A DNA stretch of 64,000 nt. Source: Loripinus fragilis (Eukaryota; Mollusca; Bivalvia; Lucinida; Lucinidae). A program made the position numbers and the translations under genes. The notes beneath the pieces were generated by a model. That model did not search any database, had not been told where the DNA came from, and was given only the letters and a program-made list of their open reading frames with translations. Of this stretch, positions 22,309 to 33,779 are shown piece by piece (the first letter of the stretch is position 1; the number at the start of each line of letters is the position of its first letter). The stretch is taken from NCBI GenBank assembly GCA_964019695.1, contig OZ026530.1, forward strand, positions 37,620,835-37,684,834. Reading direction: 5' to 3'.

Positions 22309-23295
22309 ATGGAGGGATGTATTTCTATTCATACTTGGGAGAAACAGTATAAGTGTGACACTTGTGGTAAAACTTTTACTCAGTCAGGTGGCTTGGAGAG
22401 ACATACACTGATTCATACTGGAGATCAACCATATTCATGTGACACTTGTGGTAAAACTTTTACTCAGTCAGGTAGTTTGAAAAAACATATGCTTATTCAT
22501 ACTGGAGATAAACCATATTCATGCGACACTTGTGGTAAATGTTTTACTCAAGCAGGTAGCTTGAAGAGACATAGGCTTATTCATAATAGAGATAAACCAT
22601 ATTCATGTGACACCTGTGGTCAATGTTTTTCTCAATCAGTCAACTTGAAGAACCACAAGCTTATTCATGAAGGACATAAACCATATTCATGTGACACTTG
22701 TGGTAAATGTTTTACTCAAGCAGGTTACTTGAAGAAACATAAGCTTATTCATACTGGAGATAAACCACATTCATGTGACTATTGTGGTAAATGTTTTACC
22801 CAGGCAGGTAACTTGGATAAACATAAGCTTATTCATACTAGAGATAAACCATTTACATGTGACTATTGTGGTATTTGTTTTACTCATGCATATATCTTGA
22901 AGAAACATAGGCTAATTCATACTGGAAATAAACCATATTCATGTGACACTTGTAGTAAAAGTTTTACAGATGCAAGTAACTTGATGAAACATAAGCGTAT
23001 TCATACTGGAGATAAACCATATTCATGTGACATTTGTGGTAAATGTTTTACTCATGCAAGTACATTGAAGAAGCATAAGCTTATTCATACTGGCGATAAA
23101 CCATATTCGTGTGACATTTGCGGTAAATGTTTTCTAAATTCAGACGACTTTGAGAAACATAAGCTTAGTCACAGAGAACATAAACCATATTCATGTATTA
23201 CTTGTGGTAAATGTTTTACTCGAGCAGGTAACGTGAAGAAACATAACCTAATTCACGAAGGACATAAACCATATTCATGTGACACTTGTGATTAA
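22309..23295 (+). CDS. ZNF1: C2H2 zinc-finger array protein, 11 full fingers
   Basis: The single frame of 328 codons starts MEGCISIHTWEKQYKCDTCG, the same leader as ZNF2 and ZNF3, with a favourable GACATGG start context. Eleven complete C-X2-C-X12-H-X3-H fingers follow from residue 14 at 28-residue spacing with TGDKPYSC linkers; a twelfth is cut by a stop after CDTCD. Tandem C2H2 fingers usually bind DNA in the nucleus. In most fingers the recognition helix reads Q-A-G-x-L-K-K; variation is greatest at helix position 3 (G, S, N, Y, T, V). No KRAB, BTB, SCAN or other effector domain is seen. The stop is accompanied by a one-base deletion, after which fingers continue in another frame, so this is probably the surviving front of a longer protein. 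An upstream reading frame ends about 17 nt before the start. Confidence 0.85.
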   Translation: MEGCISIHTWEKQYKCDTCGKTFTQSGGLERHTLIHTGDQPYSCDTCGKTFTQSGSLKKHMLIHTGDKPYSCDTCGKCFTQAGSLKRHRLIHNRDKPYSCDTCGQCFSQSVNLKNHKLIHEGHKPYSCDTCGKCFTQAGYLKKHKLIHTGDKPHSCDYCGKCFTQAGNLDKHKLIHTRDKPFTCDYCGICFTHAYILKKHRLIHTGNKPYSCDTCSKSFTDASNLMKHKRIHTGDKPYSCDICGKCFTHASTLKKHKLIHTGDKPYSCDICGKCFLNSDDFEKHKLSHREHKPYSCITCGKCFTRAGNVKKHNLIHEGHKPYSCDTCD

Positions 23296-23862
23296 TGTTT
23301 ACTCAAGCAGGCAGCTTGAAGAAACATACGCTAAATCATAAAGGAAATAAACCATATTCATGTGACACTTGTGGTAAATGTTTTATTCAAGCATATAGCT
23401 TGAAGAAACATGTGTTTATTCATACTGGAGAAAAGCCTTATCACTGTGACACTTGTGGTAAATGTTTTACAACATCATCCTACTTGAATACACATATGCT
23501 GGTTCATACAGAAGAAAACCTACATGCTTGTGATATTTGTGGTACGTGTTTTCATTCATTTTTTTAATTTTGAATTGCATAAGCTTATGCATACAAGACT
23601 AAGGCCATTTTCCTGTGATTTTTGTGGTAAACGTTTAATAAGTTCATATGCCTTAAAGATACATAAGCTAAGTCATACAGTACTTAAGCCATATTCTTGT
23701 GTCACTTGTTTCAAAAGTTTTGTTCAGCCATCTGCTTTGAAGAATTATAAACTTGTTCATATAGGAGAAAAATCTTATAAGTGTGACACTTGCAGTGAAT
23801 GTTTTGTTCTATTATTATCCTTGAAGAAACATATACTAATTCATATTGGAGATACGCCATCT
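23296..23862 (+). pseudogene. ZNF1 continuation: frameshifted, decaying fingers
   Basis: About seven more fingers run on from the ZNF1 stop. The frame changes at about 23290 (one base lost) and again at about 23560 (one T gained in a T run). Fingers diverge downstream: CDTCGKCFIQAY, CDTCGKCFTTSS, CDFCGKRLISSY, CVTCFKSFVQPS (first His of the pair replaced by Tyr) and CDTCSECFVLLL. Sequencing error at the homopolymers could explain one shift but not the nonsense change. Confidence 0.75.
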
Positions 23863-26464
23863 ACGTGTGTCTCATGTGGTAGAGGATTTACTCATTCACA
23901 TATCTTCATGCAACATATGCGTATTCATAATAGGCATAAGCCATAATCTTGTGGCTCATGTGATAGAGGGTTTAGTCATTCGTATATCTTAAAGCAACAA
24001 ATGCTTATTCATAATGGACAAAAGCAAAATACTTGTGGCTCATGTAATAGAGGGTTTAGTCATTCGTATATCTTAAAGCAACAAATGCTTATTCATAACG
24101 GACATAAGCCACATACTTGTGGCACATGTGGTAGAGGGTTTCCTCATTCACATATCTTGAAGCAACATATTTGTATTCATAATGGACATAAGACATATTC
24201 TTGTGGCTCATGTGATAGAGGGTTTAGTCATTTGTATATCTTAAAGCAACAAATGCTTATTTATAATGGACATAAACCATATACTTGTGGTTCATGCGGT
24301 AGAGGGTTTAGTCATTCGTATATCTTAAAGCAACAAATGCTTATTCATAATGGACATAAGCCATATACGTGTGGCTCATGTGGTAGAGGGTTTAGTCATT
24401 CGTATATCTTGAAGCAACATATGCTTATTCATAGTAGACATAAGTCATATACTTGTGGCTCATGTGATAGAGGGTTTAGTCTTTCGTATATCTTAAAGCA
24501 ACAAATGCTTATTCATAATGGACATAAGCCATATACTTGTGGCTCATGTGGTAGTGGGTTTAGTCATTCGTATATCTTAAAGCAACATATGCATATTCAT
24601 AACGGACATAAGCCATAAACTTGTGGCTCGTGGTAGAGGGTTTAATCATTCACATATCTTGATGCAACATATGCTTATTCATAATGGACATAAGCCATAT
24701 ACATGTGGCTCATGTGATGGAGGGTTTAGTCATTCGTATATCTTAAAGCAACATATGTGTATTCCTAATGGACATAAGCCATATACTTTGGGCTCATGCA
24801 GTAGAGGGTTTAGTCATTCGTATATTTTGAAGCAACATATGTGTATTCATAATGGACATAAGCCATATACTTGTGGCTCATGCGGTAGAGGGTTTAGTCA
24901 TTCGTATATCTTAAAGCAACATATGTGTATTCATAATGGACATAAGCCATATACTTTGGGCTCATGCAGTTGAGGGTTTAGTCATTCGTATATTTTGAGG
25001 CAACATATACTTATTCATTATGGACATAAGCCATATAATTGTTGCTCATGCGGTGGAGGATTTACTCATTCAAATATCTTGAAGCAACATATGCTTATTC
25101 ATAATGGACATACGCTATGTACTTGTGGCTCAATCGGTAGAGGGTTTAGTCATTTGTATATCTTGAAACAACACATGCTTATTCATAAGGGACATAAGCC
25201 TTATAAGTGTGGCTTATGCGGTAGAGGGTTTAGTCATTCGTATATCTTGAAACAACACATGCTTATTCATAATGGACATAAGTCATATACTTGTGGCTCA
25301 TGTGATAAAGGGTTTAGTCATTCGTATATCTTAAACAAACAAATACTTATTCATAATGGAATAAGCCATATACTTGTGTCTCATGTGGAAGAGGGTTTAG
25401 TCATTCGTATATCTTAAAGCAACACATGCTTATTCATAATGGACATAAGCTATGTACTTGTGACTCATGCAGTAGAGGGTTCAGTCATTCATATATCTTG
25501 AAGCAACATATGCATATTCATTATGGACATAACCAATATACTTGTGGCTCGTGTGGAGAGGGTTTAGTCATTCGTATGTCTTAAAGCAACACATGCTTAT
25601 TCATAATGGACATAAGCCATATACTTGTGGCTCATGTGGTAGAGGGTTCAGTCATTCGTATATCTTGAAACAACATATGCTTATTCATAATGGACATAAG
25701 CCATATACTTGTGGCTCATGCGGTAGAGGATATAGTCATTCGTATATTTTAAAGCAACAACTGCATATTCATAATGGACCTAAGCCATATGCTTGTGGCT
25801 CATGCGGTAGAGGGTTTAGTCATTCGTATATCTTAAAGCAACATATGCTTATTCATAATCGACATAAGCCATATACTTGTGGCTCATGTGGTAGAGGGTT
25901 TAGTCATTCGTATATCTTAAAGCAACATATGCTTATTCATAATCGACATAAGCCATATACTTGTGCCTCATGTGGTAGAGGGTTTAGTCATTCGTATATC
26001 TTGAAACAACATATGCTTACTCATAATGGACATAAGCCATATACTTGTGGCTCATGTGGTAGAGGGTTTCGTCATTCGTATATCTTAAAGCAACATATGC
26101 TTATTCATAATGGACATAAGCCATATACTTGTGTCTCATGTGGTAGAGGGTTGAGTCATTCGTATATCTTGAAGCAACATATGCTTATTTATAATGGACA
26201 TAAGCCATATACTTGTGTCTCATGTGGTAGAGGGTTTAGTCATTCGTATATCTTAAAGCAACACATAATGCAACATATGCTTATTTATAATGGACATAAG
26301 CCATATACTTGTGGCTCATGCGGTAGGGGGTTTAGCCATTCATATATCTTGAAGCAACAAATGCTTATTCATAATGGACATAAGCCATATGCTTGTGGCT
26401 CATGTGATGGAGGGTTTAGTCATTCGTTTATCTTGAAGCAACATATCGTCGCTTCAGTGCTATA
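23863..26464 (+). pseudogene. ZNF1 tail: 31 tandem 84-bp finger units
   Basis: Thirty-one units of 28 codons encode variants of YTCGSCGRGFSHSYILKQH with linker HNGHKP in place of TGEKP. Units are nearly identical at DNA level, implying recent expansion or homogenisation. Contact positions of the helix (-1 His, 2 Tyr, 3 Ile, 6 Gln) barely vary. In eight units the first zinc-binding His is lost (mostly CAT to CAA, giving KQQ). Stops lie at about 23944, 24616 and 24970; frame changes lie at about 24630 (two bases lost), 25365 and 25553 (one base lost each). Unit 29 has a five-residue insertion. Open pieces are 24001-24618, 24623-24973, 24995-25417 and 25542-26465. As it stands it cannot be one protein; a non-coding satellite or a spliced remnant are alternatives. 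Confidence 0.8.
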
Positions 26465-26935
26465 ATGTTCTAAGTGACATTTTTGTCAAACATGAGTTAT
26501 GCATACCGTTGGAAAGGGGATCAAATGTTATATCTACTGGTGAAGGTTTCATTTGCCTATCTCCTCCCAGTCAGCTTAAAATCGCTGTGCGTTTCTGTTC
26601 TTTATACAAAAAGACAATTTCGTTCATTGCTATAGTGTTCTAGGGGCCTTTTTTACCTAAGCACTGACTTCTGCATTACAATCCAGGCACCTAACACCAG
26701 TTTTTTTAAATCATCAAGGGCAAAATAGAATAACCATACAACCTAACAACAGGGTCTTTTTTCATTATTTTGAGAATAACTTTTATGAATTTATGACACT
26801 GGTTAAGTTAACTTAACTGATAACAGCAGATAACAGAATGACCATACTTTTTTTGTGGAATTCCGCGAATTCAGATTTTGGTTTTCTTTTTTATATCAAT
26901 AATGTATTTGTTATATGTGGATTTATATGGCTGCA
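26465..26935. other. No gene seen; small tandem duplication
   Basis: GTGCTATAATGTTCTAAGTG at 26457 recurs in similar form at about 26627, each followed by a T-rich stretch. Confidence 0.45.
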
Positions 26936-27470
26936 AAGTAAGTAAGGTTGCAAAGATCAGGAATCGATACAATCAAGTACCACACCTGACCCAGGATACC
27001 AATGGGAAAGTGACAAACTCACAGAAGACACCACAAACGAGAGCCAAGAGGTCAGCCCTTTCCCAGCAGGTGACCACGAAGCACATATAAACAGACGCGC
27101 ACAAAACATAGCAAACACAAGACAGAACAAAAACATAAAAGATCCACAAAAGAATTACTGCCTTGGAACGGTCAGTAAAATATTTTACTGGAGGGCTTAA
27201 ACCGGCTTAACGGCGCCAACCTCGCCCTTAATTCAGATGTGGATCAAGACACATAGATATTTGGTTTGCATGAAAGACCCCTAACTTATCAATGCATCAT
27301 CTCCTAAAACATATAAATCAAGATATAACAAGGAGATAAAGCAAGGATAAGGACTCAACAGTAAATTAAACTGAATACCGGAGCAAAAGAAATCCAACAG
27401 ATAAAACCCCGGTGGGCCCGACAAACAGCCAAAGCATCAGGCCCCTACCATCTCATCAATAGATAAGTCT
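26936..27470 (-). mobile_element. Penelope-like 3' non-coding tail
   Basis: It follows the reverse-transcriptase fragment on the minus strand and shares long stretches with 1580-1838, including AAGATCAGGAATCGATACAA, CAGCAGGTGACCAC and ATTTTACTGGAGGGCTTAAA. Read on the minus strand, the element ends at about 26936 in a TTACTTAC-like repeat. Confidence 0.8.
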
Positions 27471-27785
27471 TTAAGTCGGAACCATCATAGAGTCTGAAGT
27501 CCGACCCACCGGCGTGCAATTAAAGAGGAAAGCAAAGTTGCCAACTGTGATTGGGTTGACTACCAAGCATGCAGTCTGTTGCAATATATTAATGTTATAG
27601 CCAATCTTTTTATAATGGGAAATTATTTTAATGAACTGCGCTGAAAAATTATTGGAGCCAACAATCTTCTTCAACTTATACACCAAGTCACCATAGAAAT
27701 CAGGTTCCGAAAGTCCTTGGCGCAAGAGAGATTTAAGTCCAACTTGGAATTTAGAAATCAAATCAAAGTATCGTCTATAAAATTT
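27471..27785 (-). pseudogene. C-terminal fragment of a Penelope-like reverse transcriptase
   Basis: The frame reads VGLKSLLRQGLSEPDFYGD, YKKIGYNINILQQTACLVV and NPITVGNFAFLFN. Its degenerate counterpart follows the reverse transcriptase at 9408-9735 (IVKHNIGLK, then broken similarity), which identifies it as the C-terminal part of the same protein. No palm motifs remain, so the copy is 5'-truncated and dead. Confidence 0.75.
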
Positions 27786-28158
27786 TGAAATTTGCTATTT
27801 TTGATGCTATAAAACTGTTTAATTATAAATCATATTATCCTTGCTAATTAAGCACACTTTTAAAGAACTTTGGGGTTAAATGACGTTACGTTAGTTAACG
27901 TCGACGACAACGTAATTATTACGTTAGAAACAAAATGATGGACACTCAATTATTGAACTGGTGAAAGATAAGTAAAAATTGATAAGTTTTAGGAATCTTT
28001 TGGACTTAAACTTATTATATTTATGTGGCTTTTGACATTAAAATTCAATATTGTGTAGTTTTGGTTGTGTTTGCCAGTGACATATTTGGCGCTGAAACCG
28101 GGGATAAATCTTCCTTGTCTTTTTGTTGTCAGCTGCCTGGACACCTGCTACTAGAGCT
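27786..28158. other. No gene seen
   Basis: AT-rich. A cluster of ACGT/AACGT words lies at 27880-27930. Confidence 0.4.
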
Positions 28159-29090
28159 TCAGCTGATGACATAAAAAAGTCCTTCTAGGTCCCCAGCACT
28201 TTCTCGCTTTGTCATGCTGGCATGTTGTTCTGCTCTCTCTCTAGCTGCAATGTAATCATTGAAGCGTTCTCTAAGTTCCTTAACAGTCCATGGGTTCCTT
28301 GCTCCCTTTTGAGCCTCAAGCTGTACTAAAACATCCTTTGGTAGTTTGGACGTGATCATAGACATAAATAGGTCTGGTTCAGTGTCCTGGTCAAGTGCAT
28401 TCAAGCTTCTCAAATGTTTTTTCTACATGATTGTACAGGTTGCGCAAACCCTTAGGATTGTTTGGAGCTTGTTTTGAATTAATCATTTCTGTATATTGGG
28501 AGGTTACTACAGCCTGTTTCAACCAAAAGTAAATACTGTGACGAGAACCATTGGAGTGATGAATGTGCGAAGAAGTATGACACGCTGGAAGCTAGAAAAC
28601 ACAGGATAAGAGGAAGTTGCTATATCTGTGTGTCTCCTTATATCACTTTTAACAATTCTACCGCAACTTGGTAGTTTTCATTAGATAGAAAAATCCCTGA
28701 TACAGAGATTTTGACTTCCCCAGTAAGCTTGCTCATCAGATAATTAAGTCTTTCCACATCTGAAAGTGACGTATTGACGTGAACTGCTGCCTCAAAAAAG
28801 TCCCAGAACTCTGCACATTTTAGCTTTTCTCCACTATAGAAACCATAGAATTTCTAACTTTGGTTGCCTTATTGAGTTACCTGTTGAGGAAACATTTCTG
28901 TGACTTGATTGCTCAGTTTGCGACGTCTGCTGTTGTTGTTGGTGCATTTGCTGTTGCCCTATTATCATCTGTTGCATCTGTGCTGTCATCTGCATCATTT
29001 GGTGATAGATGACCAACGTTCTGATAGGGAGTTCTAAACTTGAACACACTGTTCAATTTCCACTAGTTCATCGCGGCAGATTGTCACTTC
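28159..29090 (-). pseudogene. Bel/Pao LTR-retrotransposon gag relic
   Basis: Read on the minus strand from 29049: a Gln/Met-rich stretch (QQMHQQQQQTSQTEQ), then IRQPKLE, then after a frameshift CAEFWDFFEAAV, LSDVERLNYLMSKL and NENYQVAVELLK. After further breaks, 28413-28159 gives DLFMSMITSKLPKDVL and WTVKELRERFNDYI. This order is that of the gag region (DUF1759 type) of Bel/Pao elements. At least two disruptions are visible. No protease, reverse transcriptase, integrase or LTR was recognised nearby. Confidence 0.8.
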
Positions 29091-29157
29091 AGCAATATAG
29101 GACCAATCGTCATTGATCAGCAAGTCAATCTTTTGAGCTCCGTTTTGTCCTTCGATA

Positions 29158-29458
29158 CTGTGTAGAGAACATATTCAACTACAATAACTCTCAACTGTCC
29201 TTTTCACGTTATTAAACTAACATTGTGTCACTTCTGCTCCACTGTCTCTTATTACAAACATAGTTCACTACAATAACTCTCAACTGTCCTTTTCAGGATA
29301 TTCAACTAACACTGTGTCACTTCTGCTCCACTGTCTCTTATTACGTCTCCACTGTCTCTTAATGTCTCTTAATGGAGCAGAAATGACACAGTGTTAGTTT
29401 GATATCATGAAAAGGACAGTTGGGACTTATTGTAGTGAAATATGTTCTCTTCACAGGC
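29158..29458. repeat. Two direct and one inverted copy of an 85-100-bp unit
   Basis: CAATAACTCTCAACTGTCCT with GTGTCACTTCTGCTCCACTG occurs at about 29180 and 29270. The reverse complement (GGAGCAGAAATGACACAGTG, AAAAGGACAGTTG) occurs at 29384-29440, forming a large hairpin beside the gag relic. Confidence 0.75.
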
Positions 29459-30529
29459 CTAAAGGCTGGAAAATTATACTAGGATTAATAGTAAGTGGAA
29501 ATACTTTGAAAATATCGTTCAATCTTTCAATATTATAGATTACTTAGTGACATATTATTAAAATGGTAAACTTTTCCATTTTGTATATGAATGTTTCGCC
29601 ACAACTTTCACACCTCTATATTAACACAGATGCAAGTGAATTAGCCAATGCATTTTAAGCTCAGCTCAGTGATTAGATAGGTCTAATAAACTGGACACAC
29701 CTTCTTTACTCTGTAAGACATGTCCAGTATTTTGACAATTTTGTTTGTTCTAACTCATTGATGTATTGTTAAACATTTAATGTTTTCTTTACAATTTTCA
29801 CACCTTTGTCTTTTTAGGCGAGAAGCCAATTCAATTTGCATTTTAACTAATAGAGCAAAGACTAGTTTGTACATGATGACCCCTTTGATGATCAATTTAA
29901 ATTATTGATTTGTTGTACTTTCTTTTATTTAATAAGTCACTGATTAAAAAAAAATTGACTATGAAAAAGCTAGTTTTAACATTTATTTAATTTCATTGTT
30001 TTCATTTGCTTACTTTTAGATAAATGAATAATAGAAAATAAGTTCAAGTCTTAAGTCTGAACTGAAAGTTGTGGTGATTATTCAGTTTGATCGAGACTGA
30101 AGGTCTTTACTATCGACATTCATTTTTGTTTGTTTTAGGTCTATTTAATTATCAATACATTTTAAAGCTATATAGCAACTCATGAAAGACATTTTCAATT
30201 AAGCCTGTACTCTCTTATTTTAAAACGATTTTAAATCTGTCTGTTTATAGAGTCAAGTAAATTAGGATATATAATGCTAAGTATCTGTACATCCACCATA
30301 TTTTTTCAATCGACCAATCGATCACCAATCGACCAGTAATGACTTGTTAAATCCAGTAATGACCACTGGTCTGGTCAATATGCACATTGACTGGTCGATT
30401 TCCAACCTTGATGGACGCATTAAACTATATAATTGTACCTCTCTGGTAACTAGATTACTATTTAGCATGATATAAAGTACCATTATTATTCATACATGCT
30501 TAAAGCTTTTGTTATATTTAATTCATAAC
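29459..30529. other. No gene seen; fragment of a dispersed repeat at about 30305-30415
   Basis: ATCGACCAATCGATCACCAA and TGACCACTGGTCTGGTCAAT resemble part of the block at 35700-35830. Otherwise AT-rich. Confidence 0.45.
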
Positions 30530-30760
30530 CGAAGGCTTGTTTAACAAACATCACATGGAAATTAATTTGTGCAATATCGTTTGTGTGTCAATTGTTGTAA
30601 AAAAATACTAGAAGTCAGCGATTTATGGGCACGTTCATAAATAAGTCTGACATTTGTTGTACAAATTGTACTCAAGCAACGAACTTGAAGAGACATACGC
30701 ATGTTCATAAAGGTCAGACGCAATATGCGTCCGCCACATACCCTTTATATGTTATGTTTT
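30530..30760 (+). pseudogene. Solitary zinc-finger relic
   Basis: From 30626 the frame reads MGTFINKSDICCTNC, then TQATNLKRHTHVHKGQ. This is a C2H2 finger lacking the GKCF segment between the Cys pair and the helix. A paralogous relic lies at 46236. Confidence 0.55.
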
Positions 30761-31004
30761 ATTCTATTGTTTAACTTGGCAAGCCAACCCTGTTTTTTGC
30801 ATCAAGGAGATTAAAAAATTTCTTAAGACATATTGTACATGCATAGTTTTACGTTTTATTCAATTGTCTAAATTGACGAGCAATAGGGTGTTTCATTCAT
30901 GGGAAGTTAGCAAGTTATTTCTGACATGTGTCCATTAATTTCACTCTATTTCTGCTTTCCAAAATTTATATAGATAGCGATTTTTGTCATAACTATTTGG
31001 AAGT
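30761..31004. other. No gene seen
   Basis: Intergenic, partly similar to 46330-46460 (both continue the zinc-finger relic context). Confidence 0.4.
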
Positions 31005-31125
31005 GTCTGCTAACAACCGGTTGTCACCAGCAAAACGTCTTGTGACAACCGGTTGTCACCAGCAAAACGTCTGGTGACAACAGATCTTCACTAGCAAAAT
31101 GTCTGCTGACAACCAGCTGATTTTT
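31005..31125. repeat. 32-bp tandem repeat built on a palindrome
   Basis: AACCGGTTGTCACCAGCAAA with ACGTCTTGTGAC repeats about three times. Each unit centres on the palindrome ACAACCGGTTGT. The last unit is diverged. Confidence 0.8.
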
Positions 31126-33779
31126 TCCAAAACATCTGTGTATATGTACTTAGTATGTTTTCTTTGATTCCTACCTTGCTCTACATGTGGAAAACTAGAA
31201 TAAATACACGATGAAAAAGAATATTAAGTTTACATAGATACTGGAGACAGATTTATTTCTTAAAATGTATTGCTATAGACTGCTATAAACAGTATTCGAG
31301 ATCCCTTGTTCATAGGAACGGTTGAAATCAGAAGGAGGCTCTGCTATAGATAATGATTTAGGGTTTACCCAAAATCCATTTGCTGTGTAAAAATGGCGTT
31401 TGCCTCAAAGAATTACACTAGAAACATTCAAATAACTTAATACAGTTAATTCTTAGGTCAATACTATCACAATTCGATGTTTTGTCTGTTCAAAAAAGCG
31501 TTCACAGACAGGTTCTGCGATTTTTAACAGGCACATGTAAAATATGTCAAGTGAAGACTTTTTAAAATCAAAGAAGTTTAATAGTCAAAGACTCCATCAC
31601 TGCTAAGTCTGCTTATAGTGCGACCAGCTAACAGAGACTGGGCGTGTCAGAGAGAGCGCTGTCATACACTGTCAAATAAGACTAGTCTACAGTAAATCGG
31701 GTGTAATAGCCTATGTACGCTTTACTCGTGCAACCAGCTAAAGCGCAGACGACAAGGGTGACCAACTTTATACGTTAGCATGCCTGGTAAACGTTTATCT
31801 TTAGTATGAGGCTGGGGGCCTGCTGCATTTCTTTTCTGGGACGGATATGTTGTGAAAGTTTGGGGGAGGGTAGGTTTGCACTTTCTTAAAATTATGTCTG
31901 TATGGCAAAACTGGTTTGATTTTAAGCCTGATACAATAATAATAAATTACCAATTAGAATTCAGCGGGACAAGGGTTAAGTATCTGAATCATGAGAAAAT
32001 GACATACAAACATGAGATTTGGTCTTATGCATTCCGAAAAAGCCTTTAATAATCGCTCATTCTGGCGTGCTTCTTCTACTTACATACTTTGTTTATGCAA
32101 GAAGCGAAAGCCCTGGCGAGGTCATGCGTACATGCAGGCTCGTCGGGGCCTTCGCCACAGGCCGATGTAATAGGAACCACAATCTCATTTGCTGACCAAT
32201 TTATAGTATTAATTTTTCATTGCGGACCATTATTTTATTTTCTAATTCAGTATTATAATTTGAATAGTTAAAATTTCCAAACATTGTCAGAGCGCATATA
32301 AATATCTAGACTGGTCAGTCTCCTTGTCACCCAAATTAATTTGAGATGCCTTTTTTCTCATAATGGGTGAATAAACACACTCTGTTCTACCGATTTTTAT
32401 ATGGAAATGTCCAAGGGTGTGTCTTTGCTAAGAACCGCCCAGTCTCTCTTAACTGGTCGGACTATACCCGCTCTCAATTTTTCAATGCTGTGGGTACATG
32501 TACTGAAAGAACTGTCTCAATGAAACGGCTCTTTTGAACACCCAAAGCAAAACAGAATACCGCTTAAGCGGGCGCATTGCATTTGCGCACATTTTGCAAT
32601 AAGTGATGATACCTTTTGCGCACATTTTGCGATTTCATTTGCGCACTATTCTACATCCCCAATCAGGGGCAATTAGTGATTGGTGGCCGTGAAGCGATTA
32701 CTTGTACAGGTCACCATACAGGTTACCAGACAGTTGAGACACGTATTTAGTGATTCTTTTTCTTTTTTTTCTTTACATGAATCATGAAATGTACTCACAA
32801 AAAATGCATACTTGAGCTTACACCTGTTTCAAAGTCACTTTTATATTTGTTTTTAATCACCAAAACCTGGATTTTAAATTGTCAGAAACAAATCGAGGGA
32901 ATAAATGTGTAAGAAGCTCTAGTGATAAGGCGTATATTTTCCCTAGTTGACATGATAACAAACACCAAATTTTCAAATTGCCATAACGTTTTTAAAATTG
33001 GTGTAGTTTGGCAGTAAAATATGCATAGTAAGCAACAAATTATGTTTCAAAGTGATTTACCATTTACATTACTGTGAAAACGTGCACTTTCTTCTCCCAC
33101 CCTTCATTTTATGTCTTTATACTGGGTGCCGTTTAGATCAAACTTTAAGTAAATGCATTGCTAGTTTAAAAAAAAATAAAAGTGCTAGGTAGTGTTATGT
33201 CGGTAAGATATCATAACGACTGTCTTTGACACACTGGGGTAAGTGCTCATGTGCTGTTTTAAGACTCAATTCAGAACACACGAATAGTGGAAAAACATGT
33301 ATTACATTTGGAGATTCCGGATTTCAATCAGATGCATGCATACTCCAATTTGAAACAAATTTTAAATGCACATTTTTTGTTACATAAATGAAAATTCTAT
33401 CCAACAAATCTGGTAAAACATTGAGATGGTATAATCAGTGCTCGAAAATAGCACTTGTTCGCTCGTATTTACGACTGTCTCGGGCTGCAGGACAAGTGAA
33501 CAATTTGATATTTCTAGTGAAAATTAATTTTCCCCACATATGCCAATTAGTTTTGCGATGCAGGGCAAGTGCCTATTTTCAGATATTTCGAGGTCTGATA
33601 ATTGGGTACCCTCTTAGACCTCTTTCGTCAGACAAATACCATCGATACCTGGGCTGAGATACAATGGATTTGGCGATATAGTCGCCGCGATGTAATAGGG
33701 ACAATTGACTTATCCATTAACTAGTTGGTCAAGAACCATAACTGACCTGTTAAGTCGGGCAATAGTTCTATTTGAGTTA
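31126..33779. other. No gene seen
   Basis: Short frames at 31852, 32089 and 33388 have no recognisable domain. A small repeat of ATTTGCGCACATTTTGC occurs at 32581-32650. GTCTCAATGAAACGGCTCTT (about 32514) resembles the hairpin upstream of ZNF1. Confidence 0.45.

Noticed and set aside
23295..26465. One very long functional zinc-finger gene continuing ZNF1
   Set aside because: At least three stops and several frame changes break it; open pieces are kept only as parts of a decayed array.
28834..29049. Gln-rich host protein
   Set aside because: It is the N-terminal part of the Bel/Pao gag relic, shown by the downstream order of conserved segments on the same strand.
29815..29850. Possible zinc-finger linker GEKPIQFAF after a TTTTTAG acceptor
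   Set aside because: Only four linker residues match, with no Cys or His pair around them.
31005..31125. CRISPR-like palindromic repeats with spacers
   Set aside because: Spacers are the same in each unit, the genome is eukaryotic and no cas gene is present; it is a minisatellite.
33388..33657. 89-codon plus-strand frame
   Set aside because: It has no recognisable domain and lies in diffuse repeat-like sequence.
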